A stretch of DNA of 28,317 nt from Eubacteriales bacterium (GTDB lineage Bacteria; Bacillota; Clostridia; Christensenellales; CAG-138): positions 1-28,317 of the forward strand of contig JAQVML010000001.1 in NCBI GenBank assembly GCA_028703645.1. The letters run 5' to 3'. Position 1 is the first letter of the stretch, and the number at the start of each line of letters is the position of its first letter. Positions 1 to 7,694 of the stretch are shown piece by piece. A program made the position numbers and the translations under genes. The notes under the pieces were generated by a model. That model had not been told where the DNA came from. It searched no databases and worked only from the letters and a program-made list of their open reading frames with translations.

Positions 1-42
1 AAAACGCTCTTCTAAGAGGAGCTTCATTTCCCTGCGTTTCAT
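1..42 (-). CDS. Start of a gene coupled to ruvB (partial, unidentified)
   Basis: An ATG overlaps the ruvB stop codon in an ATGA arrangement, and a GGAGG sits 7 nt upstream of it inside the last codons of ruvB, so translation is very probably coupled to ruvB. Only 14 codons are visible before the window edge, beginning MKRREMKLLLEERF, charged and probably helical. A second in-frame ATG lies five codons in but has no better ribosome binding site. Clostridial ruvB is often followed by queA, but this N-terminus does not resemble QueA. Too little is present to assign a product. Confidence 0.55.
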   Translation of the reverse strand, partial: MKRREMKLLLEERF

Positions 43-1064
43 TCCTCAACCTCCAGTTTCAACTGCTGCGTATCGCTTTGGTACCCAAGGTGCGCGTATC
101 CAGCCGGCATAACGATTCGTCTGCGCGGCGTTCTTGCGATAAATCCGAGGCGTAACAGATAGGGTTCGTAAACGTCTTCAATCGTCGCCGCGTCCTCACC
201 CGTCGCCGCGGCGATGGTGTCGAGTCCGACGGGTCTGCCGCAAAATTTCACGATCATGGTCTGCAACATGCGCCGGTCTACTTCATCCAGACCCAATTCA
301 TCGACGCCCAGCATATCTAAGCCCTCTTTGGCGGATTCCAGATCGATAAATCCGCTTTTTCGAACCTCCGCATAGTCGCGAATGCGCCTGAGCAGACGGT
401 TGGCAACGCGCGGTGTTCCCCGCGCGCGGGAGCCGATCTCCACCGCGCCCTCTTCGGCGATCTCGATGCCGAGTATGCGCGCGCTTCGAATGATGATCTC
501 TTTGAGCGACTCTGAATCATACATCGCGAGTTGCTCTTTAATTCCAAATCGATCGCGCAGGGGCGACGTCAAAAGCCCCATGCGGGTCGTAGCCCCGATG
601 AGCGTAAACTTTGGCAAATCCAGCCGGATGCTCCGCGCGGACGGCCCTTTTCCAATAATGATATCGAGCGCAAAATCCTCCATCGCGGGATAGAGCACTT
701 CCTCTACGTTTGCGTTGAGGCGATGGATTTCGTCGATGAACAGCACGTCTCCCGGCGCAAGGTTGGTGAGCAGTGCGGCCAGATCGCCCGCGTGCGTAAT
801 CGCAGGGCCGCTGGTGACGCGCAAAGACACGCCCATCTCGTTTGCGACGATGCCCGCCAGCGTCGTCTTCCCCAGCCCCGGCGGGCCATAAAAGATTGCG
901 TGGTCGAGCGGTTCCGCGCGCTTGAGCGCCGCATCGATGTAGATGCGCATGTGATCCTTCACCGCGTGTTGACCGATGTATTCGCTCAGCATGCGCGGGC
1001 GAAGGGAATATTCTGTTTTTACGTCCTCCTCGCGCATCGAGGAGCTGATCAGGCGTTCGTCCAT
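39..1064 (-). CDS. ruvB: Holliday junction branch migration ATPase RuvB
   Basis: RuvB is the hexameric AAA+ motor that drives branch migration of Holliday junctions together with RuvA in the cytoplasm. The 341-residue product has the usual family length. The Walker A motif GPPGLGKT is at residues 60-67 and Walker B FIDEIHR at about 109-115. A sensor-1-like stretch (LIGATTR) and an arginine-finger region (SPLRDRFG) follow. The C-terminal winged-helix domain, with GRPVGLDTIAAATGED, binds DNA. It lies 42 bp downstream of ruvA as the last recognised gene of a ruvC-ruvA-ruvB operon. The full-length alignment to the family makes the call secure. Confidence 0.98.
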   Translation of the reverse strand: MDERLISSSMREEDVKTEYSLRPRMLSEYIGQHAVKDHMRIYIDAALKRAEPLDHAIFYGPPGLGKTTLAGIVANEMGVSLRVTSGPAITHAGDLAALLTNLAPGDVLFIDEIHRLNANVEEVLYPAMEDFALDIIIGKGPSARSIRLDLPKFTLIGATTRMGLLTSPLRDRFGIKEQLAMYDSESLKEIIIRSARILGIEIAEEGAVEIGSRARGTPRVANRLLRRIRDYAEVRKSGFIDLESAKEGLDMLGVDELGLDEVDRRMLQTMIVKFCGRPVGLDTIAAATGEDAATIEDVYEPYLLRLGFIARTPRRRIVMPAGYAHLGYQSDTQQLKLEVEE

Positions 1065-1106
1065 TCTTATCCTTATCTATCGAGCTAAATCTATTGAGCC
1101 AAGTTT

Positions 1107-1685
1107 CTATTTTGCCATTTTGCGCAGTGCTTGGGTGATGAGCGTTTCTACGCTCTCAGCCTGCTCTACCGCCGCAACCGCCTTGCCCGCGGCGAGCCCG
1201 TCGTAGCCCAGCGAAACAAGCGCCGCAACCGCTTCCGAGCGGATATCCGGCGCGTCCAGGTTTGCACCGCCCGACAGCATTTCACTGGTTTCGACGCGCT
1301 CCTTGAGCTCTAGCAGTACGCGTTGGGCCGTCTTTCTGCCCATGCCGCTCACGCGGTCAAAGGCAGCCGCATTGTTGGTTACAATCGCGATTGCAACGTC
1401 GCTTGGCGACAGAACCGAGAGCACCGAGAGCGCAAGCTTCGGGCCGACGCGCGTCACCGTTAAGAGCCTTCGGAACATATCCTTCTCTGCCGGCTCATAG
1501 AAGCCGTAGAGCGCCATGATGCCCTCCGCCAGATGCAGGTGTGTATAGAGCCGCTCCTTTTGTCCGGGTTTTAGACGCTTGAGCGTGAGCGCGCTGCAAA
1601 AGAGCTCGTACCCCACGCCGCCCGCCTCCAATATGGCGCGATCCGGCAGCAGTTCATCCACAATTCCGCTGATATATGCGTACAA
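1107..1685 (-). CDS. ruvA: Holliday junction DNA-binding protein RuvA
   Basis: RuvA forms the tetramer that binds the four-way junction and recruits RuvB. The 192-residue protein starts with the typical OB-fold sequence MYAYISGIVDELL. Its central helix-hairpin-helix region includes RVGPKLALSVLS and SGMGRKTAQRVL (about residues 75-130), and the C-terminal domain that contacts RuvB is at about 145-190. The start codon is TTG. It is supported by GGAGG nine bases upstream and by the match to the conserved RuvA N-terminus. The nearer ATG between the ribosome binding site and this TTG is out of frame. The gene is 47 bp downstream of ruvC. Confidence 0.97.
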   Translation of the reverse strand: MYAYISGIVDELLPDRAILEAGGVGYELFCSALTLKRLKPGQKERLYTHLHLAEGIMALYGFYEPAEKDMFRRLLTVTRVGPKLALSVLSVLSPSDVAIAIVTNNAAAFDRVSGMGRKTAQRVLLELKERVETSEMLSGGANLDAPDIRSEAVAALVSLGYDGLAAGKAVAAVEQAESVETLITQALRKMAK

Positions 1686-1732
1686 GGATCATTTCCTCCG
1701 TCTTGAGTGCGTTTTAAAAAAACACACGCTGA

Positions 1733-2230
1733 TTATCGAATGCGATATTCTTCCGCAGCGGGGCCGATCGTGCAGCCGTGGCAAATCGCGGCTGCGAGCG
1801 CATCCGCAGCGTCGTCCGGCTTGGGGATACTTTTCAACGAGAGTAAAAGCTTTACCATGTTCTGCACGGCGCGTTTGTCCGCGTGTCCGTCTCCCGTGAC
1901 CGCGAGTTTAATCTGCATGGGTGTGTATTCGTATAAAGGAATGTTTGCCTGTTGCGCCGCGAGAATCGCAACCCCGCGCCCTGCGCCGACGGAGAGGGCG
2001 GTCGTCGTATTCCGGTAAAAAAACAGCTCCTCAAACACCGCCATGTCGGGGTGAAACCGCTCAAGCAGCGCGCGTGTGCCGTCATACAGGCGGTTGAGCC
2101 GCTCCGGCAGGCGTTCGTCCGGCGTGGTCTCGATCACGCCGTAATCGACGGGCGCAAGCTTCGTTCCCGAAACATCCACCACGCCATAGCCTAAAATGGC
2201 ATATCCGGGGTCGATTCCGAGAATTCTCAT
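1733..2230 (-). CDS. ruvC: Crossover junction endodeoxyribonuclease RuvC
   Basis: RuvC is the dimeric, metal-dependent nuclease that cuts Holliday junctions symmetrically after RuvAB branch migration. The 165-residue protein has the RNase H-like fold signature. It begins MRILGIDPGYAILGYG with the first catalytic Asp at residue 7. Glu67 lies in AVFEELF, and the acidic pair D140/D143 in the DDAADALAAAICH motif completes the active site. It is the first gene of the ruvCAB operon and has a well-formed promoter upstream. The ribosome binding site (AGGCAGG) is moderate. No convincing LexA-type box was found near the promoter, so SOS control is not supported by sequence. Confidence 0.97.
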   Translation of the reverse strand: MRILGIDPGYAILGYGVVDVSGTKLAPVDYGVIETTPDERLPERLNRLYDGTRALLERFHPDMAVFEELFFYRNTTTALSVGAGRGVAILAAQQANIPLYEYTPMQIKLAVTGDGHADKRAVQNMVKLLLSLKSIPKPDDAADALAAAICHGCTIGPAAEEYRIR

Positions 2231-2259
2231 GCAATTACCTGCCTACATATAGTCATCTT

Positions 2260-2288
2260 ATTTTAGCATGAACGCAATCGAGTGTAAA
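2260..2288 (-). promoter_or_regulatory. sigma-A-type promoter of ruvCAB
   Basis: On the minus strand TTTACA is followed after exactly 17 bp by TAAAAT, with TGC directly before the -10 hexamer (extended -10). It sits about 30 bp upstream of the ruvC start codon. A short hairpin (CGGGC/GCCCG) lies just upstream at 2296-2309 without a U tract. It could be part of the upstream terminator region or have no role. Confidence 0.65.
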
Positions 2289-2387
2289 TGAACGCCGGGC
2301 GTTTGCCCGATGTTTCATCCCACGTTCATATCTGTTCTACCGCTGTATTCTTCCCTCGCTTGTGTTTTCTGTGTGTCGGGTTCGAGC

Positions 2388-2417
2388 AAAAGGCAGCCGC
2401 GTATTGTTGCGACTGCC
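2388..2417 (-). terminator. Intrinsic terminator of the cotH-like gene
   Basis: In the minus-strand transcript GGCAGTCGC pairs with GCGGCTGCC around an 8-nt loop and is followed directly by TTTT. The only non-canonical pair is U-G in this transcript and would be an A-C mismatch in the other strand, so it is oriented for the lipoprotein gene, whose stop codon is about 18 nt upstream. Confidence 0.8.
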
Positions 2418-2434
2418 TGATCAACAGAATGATC

Positions 2435-5400
2435 TTATTGTTTGTATTTTGCGATGAGCTCATCCAGCTTTTCTTGCGAAACGCCAAAATACTTGCGCAT
2501 GTTCTCCAGCGCGTAATCCGGCCGCTGCTCGATAAACGAGCGCATCTGCGCAACGCTGTCCTCCCACGCGCGCATTGAGCTGGGTTTCCCCCAACGCTCG
2601 ATCTGGCGCGGCATTTCGGGCCTGAGCGCCGCAACCATTTGGTCAAACAACGCCGTCGCACGCTGCGCATTAAAATACTGTTCTACCACCTGAACGTAGC
2701 GATCCACGCAATAGTCCCGCCACGCCGCATTTTTCTTTAAGCCGATATAAATTTCGAAATATGTCAGCGACCCATCTGCCGAAGGCACGCCATTGCCGTT
2801 GAAATATTGCCCGATCATGTCTCGCGCCGCGGTCTTATAGGCAAAGTCGAGATCGAAGAACACCGGCCGCCATTTTACCTTATAGTCCGTCGTACGCCAA
2901 TATTTCTGGTTAAACATATCGCTGTTGCAAATATACGTCTGCGCGATGAAGTAATCCGTAAAATAGTCGACATCAATCCACTGCGAAAACTCGGCGAACA
3001 CCGCGTCGTCGCTCAATTTCTCATTCTCCGCAAAGGCACGCACGCGCTTGATATCCTTATTGCCGCCCTTGATTGCCGCCGAGTTGCGGCGAATGAACTC
3101 CACCGTGTCTCCGTCCACGCCGTAGTGCGTCTCCAAAAACGAGCTGTTCTGCTCCTCGTTGAGATCGTAAAGCCCGTTGAATTTGCCGTTGATGTATACG
3201 ACGACGGGACGCGACGCGGAGTTGTCGAGGTTCATTCCTTCGACGAGGTTGTTTGTGAATGCGTCGCGAATGCGCGCTGCGCTCCAATCCTGTCCGCCGT
3301 TTCGCACCACGAGCGCGGAGAACGTGTCAACCTCGTAACCCGGAAAGAACGGATAGGTCACCTTGCTCTGTCCGTAGCCCGCGCGGAGGTTGATGCTGAG
3401 CGACTTTTGCGAATAGATGATGGTTCCCGCTCCCTTGGGTTTGATGCCTGCGGGGAATGAAACCCCGAGCGTTCCATCCGGCTCGTAAAACGAAATGTTC
3501 GCGAGGCGTTCGATCTTGTTAAATTTATCGTCGACGCGCAAAACCGCCTGTACGCGGTCAGGATTTCCATTAATGCAGATCACGGGTACGGTATGCGGCT
3601 CCTCAAACAGATAGGTTGCCGTCGTGATCTCGCTGGCTCGTTTTCCGCTGACGAAGGAAACCGCGCGCAGCGGCGTATTCGCGCTGATTTGCACGGGCTC
3701 CGTATATCTCTTTGAATCGAGCGAAGGCTCGTCTCCATCCGTTGTATAGTAGATCTCCGCGTTGGGATCGTCGCAGGAAATCGTTACGGAAAACGCGCTG
3801 CTGTGATACAGCGTCAGATCAGAAAACACCGGTTGTGGAGCAACACCGTTAGTGATGTCCGTGTTGTTCTCTTTGCCGCGTGTCGGGCTTTGAAAGAACA
3901 CGCGCGCGGTGGCGGTGTCGCTTTCCAGCCTGCCGCTCGTAATCTCCGGCGTGAGTACGCCGGAATCAAACGCGTCTACCAGCGTTCCTTCCGCGTTTTT
4001 CAAAATCAGTGTTTCGCCCGCGGCCGAAATCGAGAACGGCGCGATCCCCGCGCCCTGCTTCACGGACGAGTTGGTGCACTCGATGACGAGATAGTCGCCC
4101 GCGCCAATCGTTTCGCCGGAAAATGTGTAGGGATTCGTCGAGTCGATGCCATCAGACAGTGTCCAGCCGGTCAAATCGATAGCACGTTCCGAGCCATTGT
4201 GCAGCTCGATCCAATCGTTTTCTCCGCTCTTCACCTCGTTTACGGCGCAGACCTCGCTGAAAAATACCCCCGTATTGTCGAAACAGCCGATCTGGTCGGC
4301 TGTTTCAAATCCGTGTACGTTATCGCTGCCCGGCGTCGGCGTTGCAAAATATCGAATGTTGTGCCCGCTGTCCAAACCAACCGAGATGTTATCCCGCGTG
4401 ATGCCGGCGAGCGACATACTCTCCGTTTTCATACCGCTGAGCGTTGTAAAGAACACCTCGTTCTCATCGTCGGTCAACCCGAAGCTTGCGTGCAGTTCTC
4501 CACTTGTGCGATCTTTGCCGGAGAGGAAGATCACCTTGCACTCGCCGGGTTGGAGCGTTACATCCGGCAGCGCCCATTTATAGAGGTCGTCCGAATTGTC
4601 TGAGAGGAAATAGCCGAGCAGTGTTTGGGCTTCGTTGGAGAAATTCTTCAGCTCGACCCATTCCTCGCGGTCGCCGTCCGCGTCGATTGCGGAGAGCGTA
4701 TTATACTTGAGCACCTCGTTGATATGAATGGGATCGGACTGATCCATCACCGTCATTTCAAGCGAGGAAAATGTCTTGTCGCTGTTTGCGGCCTCAAACG
4801 TTGGATAAGCGGTATAGACCGCCATTCCGGTCGCGTCCTTAACCACCGAAACGCCGCCGGGAACACCCGTTTGCCAACTGATCCGGTCGATCAAGTTACC
4901 CTGCAAATCGGAAAGGAGAACCGTCGTGTCCTCGCTGCTGAGTCGAAACGGCGCATGGATTCCGTCTTTCCCGTCGCTGCCGAGTCCCGATAGATAGATG
5001 CAGACATAGCCGCCCGCGGGTACGGTACCGGAAGAAATCTGCCATTTGAGAGGTTTCGTTTCATCGTCCGAGAGACAGTAGTTCTCAAGCTGAATCGCGT
5101 TGTCGCTGTTGTTGCGCAGCTCCACCCAGCGGTAACCGCTCGCGTCGTCGCTCGGCATCACTTCGCTGATCGAAAGCGCATTGAGATTTTGCGCAGAGAA
5201 TACCGAGTCCAATGTTGTAAATAGCGGGCTGTCGTTCGCGGCTCCCGGTGAGGGTACGCCGCAATAGCCGTAAGTGCCGTCTGCCGCGCGCGCATAGGAT
5301 ACATCCGTATACAGCGCGGGAACCTGCATCTGCGCGACGAGTCCGAAATATGCGTCGGTGATAAAGATATAATCGCCGCTCTTGCTCAAACCAAAGTTTG

Positions 5401-5755
5401 TGATCATCGGATTGGTTTGGTCTTCCGTCGCGTTGGTCGCATAGAGAACGAGATATTCGCCTGGTCCAAGCGTCGTGCCTTCGGGTATGACAAACTTATG
5501 CAGCTTGCGCAGGTTGTCCGATACGCCATAGCCGGAGAGGTCCAGCGCGACCGAACCCGAGTTGTAAAGCTCAATCCAGTCCGGCGTACCGAGCGACTCG
5601 TCCACCAGCGAACGCTTGTTGCTGGTGACCACCTCGTTGACCACCAGCGCGCTGCTGTCGACGGTGGCTTTTTGCGAACACGCAAAAAGCAGCGGCAGCA
5701 TAACCGCTACAATGATCGCAATTGCTATCTTTTTCGTCATGGATGTTTTTCTCAA
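2435..5755 (-). CDS. Lipoprotein with four lamin-tail-like domains and a CotH kinase domain
   Basis: This 1106-residue protein is predicted to be exported and lipid-anchored: basic N-terminus, a hydrophobic segment at about 9-24, and the lipobox LFAC with Cys26. Four lamin-tail-domain-like repeats follow, recognisable by their WIEL/WVEL cores near residues 60, 209, 365 and 513. Next come a chitobiase-type beta domain (EIYYTTDGDEPS, about 670) and a CotH kinase-like domain (about 715-1060) with INGKFNGLYDLNEE near 862 and the acidic metal-site motif FFDLDFAY near 970. CotH proteins are atypical protein kinases, known from Bacillus spore coats. Exported fusions with lamin-tail and carbohydrate-type domains occur in Firmicutes, with unknown substrates. 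The chosen TTG start has GAGGA 11 nt upstream; an in-frame ATG at 5740 lacks a nearby site. The gene is monocistronic. Domain calls are by eye. Confidence 0.88.
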   Translation of the reverse strand: MRKTSMTKKIAIAIIVAVMLPLLFACSQKATVDSSALVVNEVVTSNKRSLVDESLGTPDWIELYNSGSVALDLSGYGVSDNLRKLHKFVIPEGTTLGPGEYLVLYATNATEDQTNPMITNFGLSKSGDYIFITDAYFGLVAQMQVPALYTDVSYARAADGTYGYCGVPSPGAANDSPLFTTLDSVFSAQNLNALSISEVMPSDDASGYRWVELRNNSDNAIQLENYCLSDDETKPLKWQISSGTVPAGGYVCIYLSGLGSDGKDGIHAPFRLSSEDTTVLLSDLQGNLIDRISWQTGVPGGVSVVKDATGMAVYTAYPTFEAANSDKTFSSLEMTVMDQSDPIHINEVLKYNTLSAIDADGDREEWVELKNFSNEAQTLLGYFLSDNSDDLYKWALPDVTLQPGECKVIFLSGKDRTSGELHASFGLTDDENEVFFTTLSGMKTESMSLAGITRDNISVGLDSGHNIRYFATPTPGSDNVHGFETADQIGCFDNTGVFFSEVCAVNEVKSGENDWIELHNGSERAIDLTGWTLSDGIDSTNPYTFSGETIGAGDYLVIECTNSSVKQGAGIAPFSISAAGETLILKNAEGTLVDAFDSGVLTPEITSGRLESDTATARVFFQSPTRGKENNTDITNGVAPQPVFSDLTLYHSSAFSVTISCDDPNAEIYYTTDGDEPSLDSKRYTEPVQISANTPLRAVSFVSGKRASEITTATYLFEEPHTVPVICINGNPDRVQAVLRVDDKFNKIERLANISFYEPDGTLGVSFPAGIKPKGAGTIIYSQKSLSINLRAGYGQSKVTYPFFPGYEVDTFSALVVRNGGQDWSAARIRDAFTNNLVEGMNLDNSASRPVVVYINGKFNGLYDLNEEQNSSFLETHYGVDGDTVEFIRRNSAAIKGGNKDIKRVRAFAENEKLSDDAVFAEFSQWIDVDYFTDYFIAQTYICNSDMFNQKYWRTTDYKVKWRPVFFDLDFAYKTAARDMIGQYFNGNGVPSADGSLTYFEIYIGLKKNAAWRDYCVDRYVQVVEQYFNAQRATALFDQMVAALRPEMPRQIERWGKPSSMRAWEDSVAQMRSFIEQRPDYALENMRKYFGVSQEKLDELIAKYKQ

Positions 5756-6112
5756 TCCAAGTGTCTTCCTCGATGAATGTAATGCTGATTTTTACCAAAA
5801 AATCACCACGTGGCAATTATTATATCATAGCGCAACGTAGATTTGTAGAATGCCTCTCTTGTTGCGAAAAAAGTTACAATATCAAAGCCTTATCTTCAAT
5901 CATCTCTATAGAAGCCTCATCTGAAGCCTCGTCAAAAAACGCATAAAAAGCGAATTTTTCAAACTTGCCTCAATCATTTTGATCATTTGACACATCCGGC
6001 TTCGCCTCATGCGATACAATAAAAGCAGGAAACAAGTCATCTATCACATCATTCCATTCAAAATCATACGACGGAGGAAACACACACAAAAAGCAGAACA
6101 GGGAGGCGGCTT
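5756..6112. other. Divergent intergenic region between the cotH-like gene and ceo
   Basis: This 357-bp AT-rich region separates two divergently transcribed genes and holds no credible coding sequence. It contains an extended -10 element for the minus-strand gene. On the plus strand there is a TTGACA at 5987-5992 and a TACAAT at 6015-6020. Their 22-bp spacing is too long for a standard promoter, so the ceo promoter is unresolved. Two ribosome-binding-site-like sequences (GGAGG near 6072 and near 6101) occur before ceo; only the second is correctly spaced to a start codon. Confidence 0.5.
5819..5827 (-). promoter_or_regulatory. Extended -10 element upstream of the cotH-like gene
   Basis: The minus strand reads TGATATAAT, a perfect extended -10 (TGn plus TATAAT). 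No good -35 hexamer stands 16-18 bp upstream (best TACAAA), as is common with extended -10 promoters. It is about 64 bp upstream of the TTG start. Confidence 0.5.
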
Positions 6113-7087
6113 ATGAAAACCATCGGCTATGTGATCAGCCACAAAAATCACGAGCAGCGACGGGCGTTGATTCCCAAAGACGCAGAGCAAATTCAGCATC
6201 GTTCGATGATTGTTGTCGAGCACAACTATGGGGACGCGTTGGGTTACTCCGATGACGATTATCTTCGCGCGGGCGTTTCGGTTGCGCCGAGAAAGCAGGT
6301 GTTAAGCTGCGACGCACTCGTGGACGTAAAGCTTGGCGACTCGGACTTCATGAGCCAACTCACGCCTCGAAAAACGCTGATCGGTTGGTCGCACATCCTG
6401 CAAAAACCAGACTTCACGGATGCCGCGATTGCAGGCCAGCACTCCGTTTTAGCATGGGAAAACATTATGGAAAACGGTCGCTATCTCTTTTACCGAAACC
6501 GCGAGCTCGCCGGCGAAACAGCGATTCTGCATGCGTTTTGCTATTACGGGCGCATGCCGTATGATTGCAGCGTCGCCATCATTGGAAACGGAATGACCGC
6601 GCACGGCGCTTTTCGCATCCTAATCGGCCTTGGTGCCCGTGTCGACATCTATACGCGCAAGATGGAATCCCTCTTTCGTGAGAATATGACACAATACGAC
6701 GTGATCGTTAATTGCGTTCGTTGGGATACCTGCCGTGACGATCGATTGATCTACCGATCCGACCTGCGGCGCATGAAGCAAGGCAGCATGATCATCGACG
6801 TGAGTTGCGATGCCTGTCTCGAGATTGAAACCTCGCGCGCGACGACGTTCGATGATCCGGTCTACTCGGTCGACGGCGTGCTGCACTACTCGGTCGATAA
6901 CACGCCTGCGATGGCATATCGCACGGTGAGCGAGGTGATCAGCCGCAGCTTCTCGCCCTATATCGACGCCATCGTCACAAATAAGCCCGTCACCGCGCTG
7001 GAACAAGCCTATGTCATTCGCGGCGGCATGTTGCTTGATGAGGAGTGCATTGCGTTCCGCTCCCGCCTGGAACAAAACGAAGCCTAG
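6113..7087 (+). CDS. ceo: Probable N5-(carboxyethyl)ornithine synthase
   Basis: This 324-residue protein belongs to the alanine dehydrogenase/transhydrogenase superfamily. It resembles, over its whole length, the Lactococcus lactis N5-(L-1-carboxyethyl)-L-ornithine synthase as I recall it. Matching blocks include KTIGYVISHKNHEQRRALIP at the N-terminus, VDVKLGDSDF, YRNRELAGETAILHAF and GSMIIDVSCDACLEIET. That enzyme reductively condenses pyruvate with ornithine (or lysine) using NADPH. The Rossmann glycine motif IIGNGMTAHG is at about residues 155-164. The start is supported by GGGAGG seven bases upstream. The gene stands alone, convergent with rplQ. Alternatives are another N-carboxyalkyl amino acid dehydrogenase or a diverged alanine dehydrogenase; the family is certain, the exact substrate is inferred. 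Confidence 0.85.
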   Translation: MKTIGYVISHKNHEQRRALIPKDAEQIQHRSMIVVEHNYGDALGYSDDDYLRAGVSVAPRKQVLSCDALVDVKLGDSDFMSQLTPRKTLIGWSHILQKPDFTDAAIAGQHSVLAWENIMENGRYLFYRNRELAGETAILHAFCYYGRMPYDCSVAIIGNGMTAHGAFRILIGLGARVDIYTRKMESLFRENMTQYDVIVNCVRWDTCRDDRLIYRSDLRRMKQGSMIIDVSCDACLEIETSRATTFDDPVYSVDGVLHYSVDNTPAMAYRTVSEVISRSFSPYIDAIVTNKPVTALEQAYVIRGGMLLDEECIAFRSRLEQNEA

Positions 7088-7115
7088 CAGAAGAGCGCGC
7101 TGCGTCTTCACGGAT

Positions 7116-7147
7116 ACGCAAAAACCCGCCGGTTACCCGACGGGTTT
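7116..7147 (-). terminator. Bidirectional terminator between ceo and the alpha operon
   Basis: An 11-bp stem (AAACCCGTCGG with CCGGCGGGTTT) closes a GTAA loop in the minus-strand transcript, a GNRA-type tetraloop, and runs into TTTTTG. This follows the rplQ stop by about 24 nt. On the plus strand the same hairpin is followed by TTTGTTTGTGTT and can end ceo. The single non-canonical pair is U-G in the minus-strand RNA, so the fit is better for the ribosomal operon. Confidence 0.88.
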
Positions 7148-7170
7148 GTTTGTGTTGCTTGGTTTCAGCC

Positions 7171-7680
7171 TTAGTCGACAAGTTCGATGACGACCATCTC
7201 CGCTGCGTCTCCGCGGCGCGGCCCGAGCTTATACATACGCGTGTAGCCGCCTTTGCTGCCGGCTTCTGCGCGCTTTGCATACTTCGGCGCAAGATCACGG
7301 AAGAGCTTCTCTACCACTGGATGCGCGCGGTCTTTCGTGCGCTCAGCGTATTCGCTCTTGTTCTCTTTCGCCTGCTTGGGTTCGGGAATATCGTAGACAT
7401 ACGCCATGATCGCGCGGCGAGCGGCGAGCTTGCTCGCCTTGTCGTTGACGACTTCGCGCTTGATGATCTGCGCCTTCTCGTTACGGGATTCCTTCTCTAC
7501 GGTCTGGCTGTTATCGTATTCCTTGACTGCCAGCGTGATGATCTTTTCGGCAATCGAGCGGATCTCCTTGGCGCGCGCTTCGGTCGTGACGACCTTACCG
7601 TTCCAAAGAAGCGCCGTGGTCTGATTCCTCAAAAGAGCGACTCGCTGATCAGAGGGCTTACCCAGTTTGCGGTTCGCCAT
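7171..7680 (-). CDS. rplQ: 50S ribosomal protein L17 with internal insertions
   Basis: bL17 lies near the peptide exit tunnel of the large subunit. The N-terminal MANRKLGKPSDQRVALLRNQ and the C-terminal GGYTRMYKLGPRRGDAAEM are family signatures. At 169 residues it is about 50 longer than Bacillus L17. The extra length is two charged segments, roughly residues 57-81 and 100-122, rather than a terminal tail. It is the last gene of the alpha operon, 14 bp after rpoA, with AGGAGG overlapping the rpoA stop region, and it is followed by a strong terminator. Confidence 0.97.
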   Translation of the reverse strand: MANRKLGKPSDQRVALLRNQTTALLWNGKVVTTEARAKEIRSIAEKIITLAVKEYDNSQTVEKESRNEKAQIIKREVVNDKASKLAARRAIMAYVYDIPEPKQAKENKSEYAERTKDRAHPVVEKLFRDLAPKYAKRAEAGSKGGYTRMYKLGPRRGDAAEMVVIELVD

Positions 7681-7694
7681 TGTGCTTCCTCCTC

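Noticed and set aside
2231..2340. LexA/SOS box upstream of ruvC
   Set aside because: GTTC and GAAC words are present but never with the correct 4-nt spacing and symmetry of a Gram-positive SOS box.
3803..4603. Plus-strand open frame of 266 codons opposite the cotH-like gene
   Set aside because: The minus-strand protein has clear domains over the same span; the opposite frame is arginine-rich and featureless.
5987..6020. TTGACA/TACAAT promoter for ceo
   Set aside because: The hexamers are 22 bp apart, too far for a standard promoter, and no extended -10 is present.
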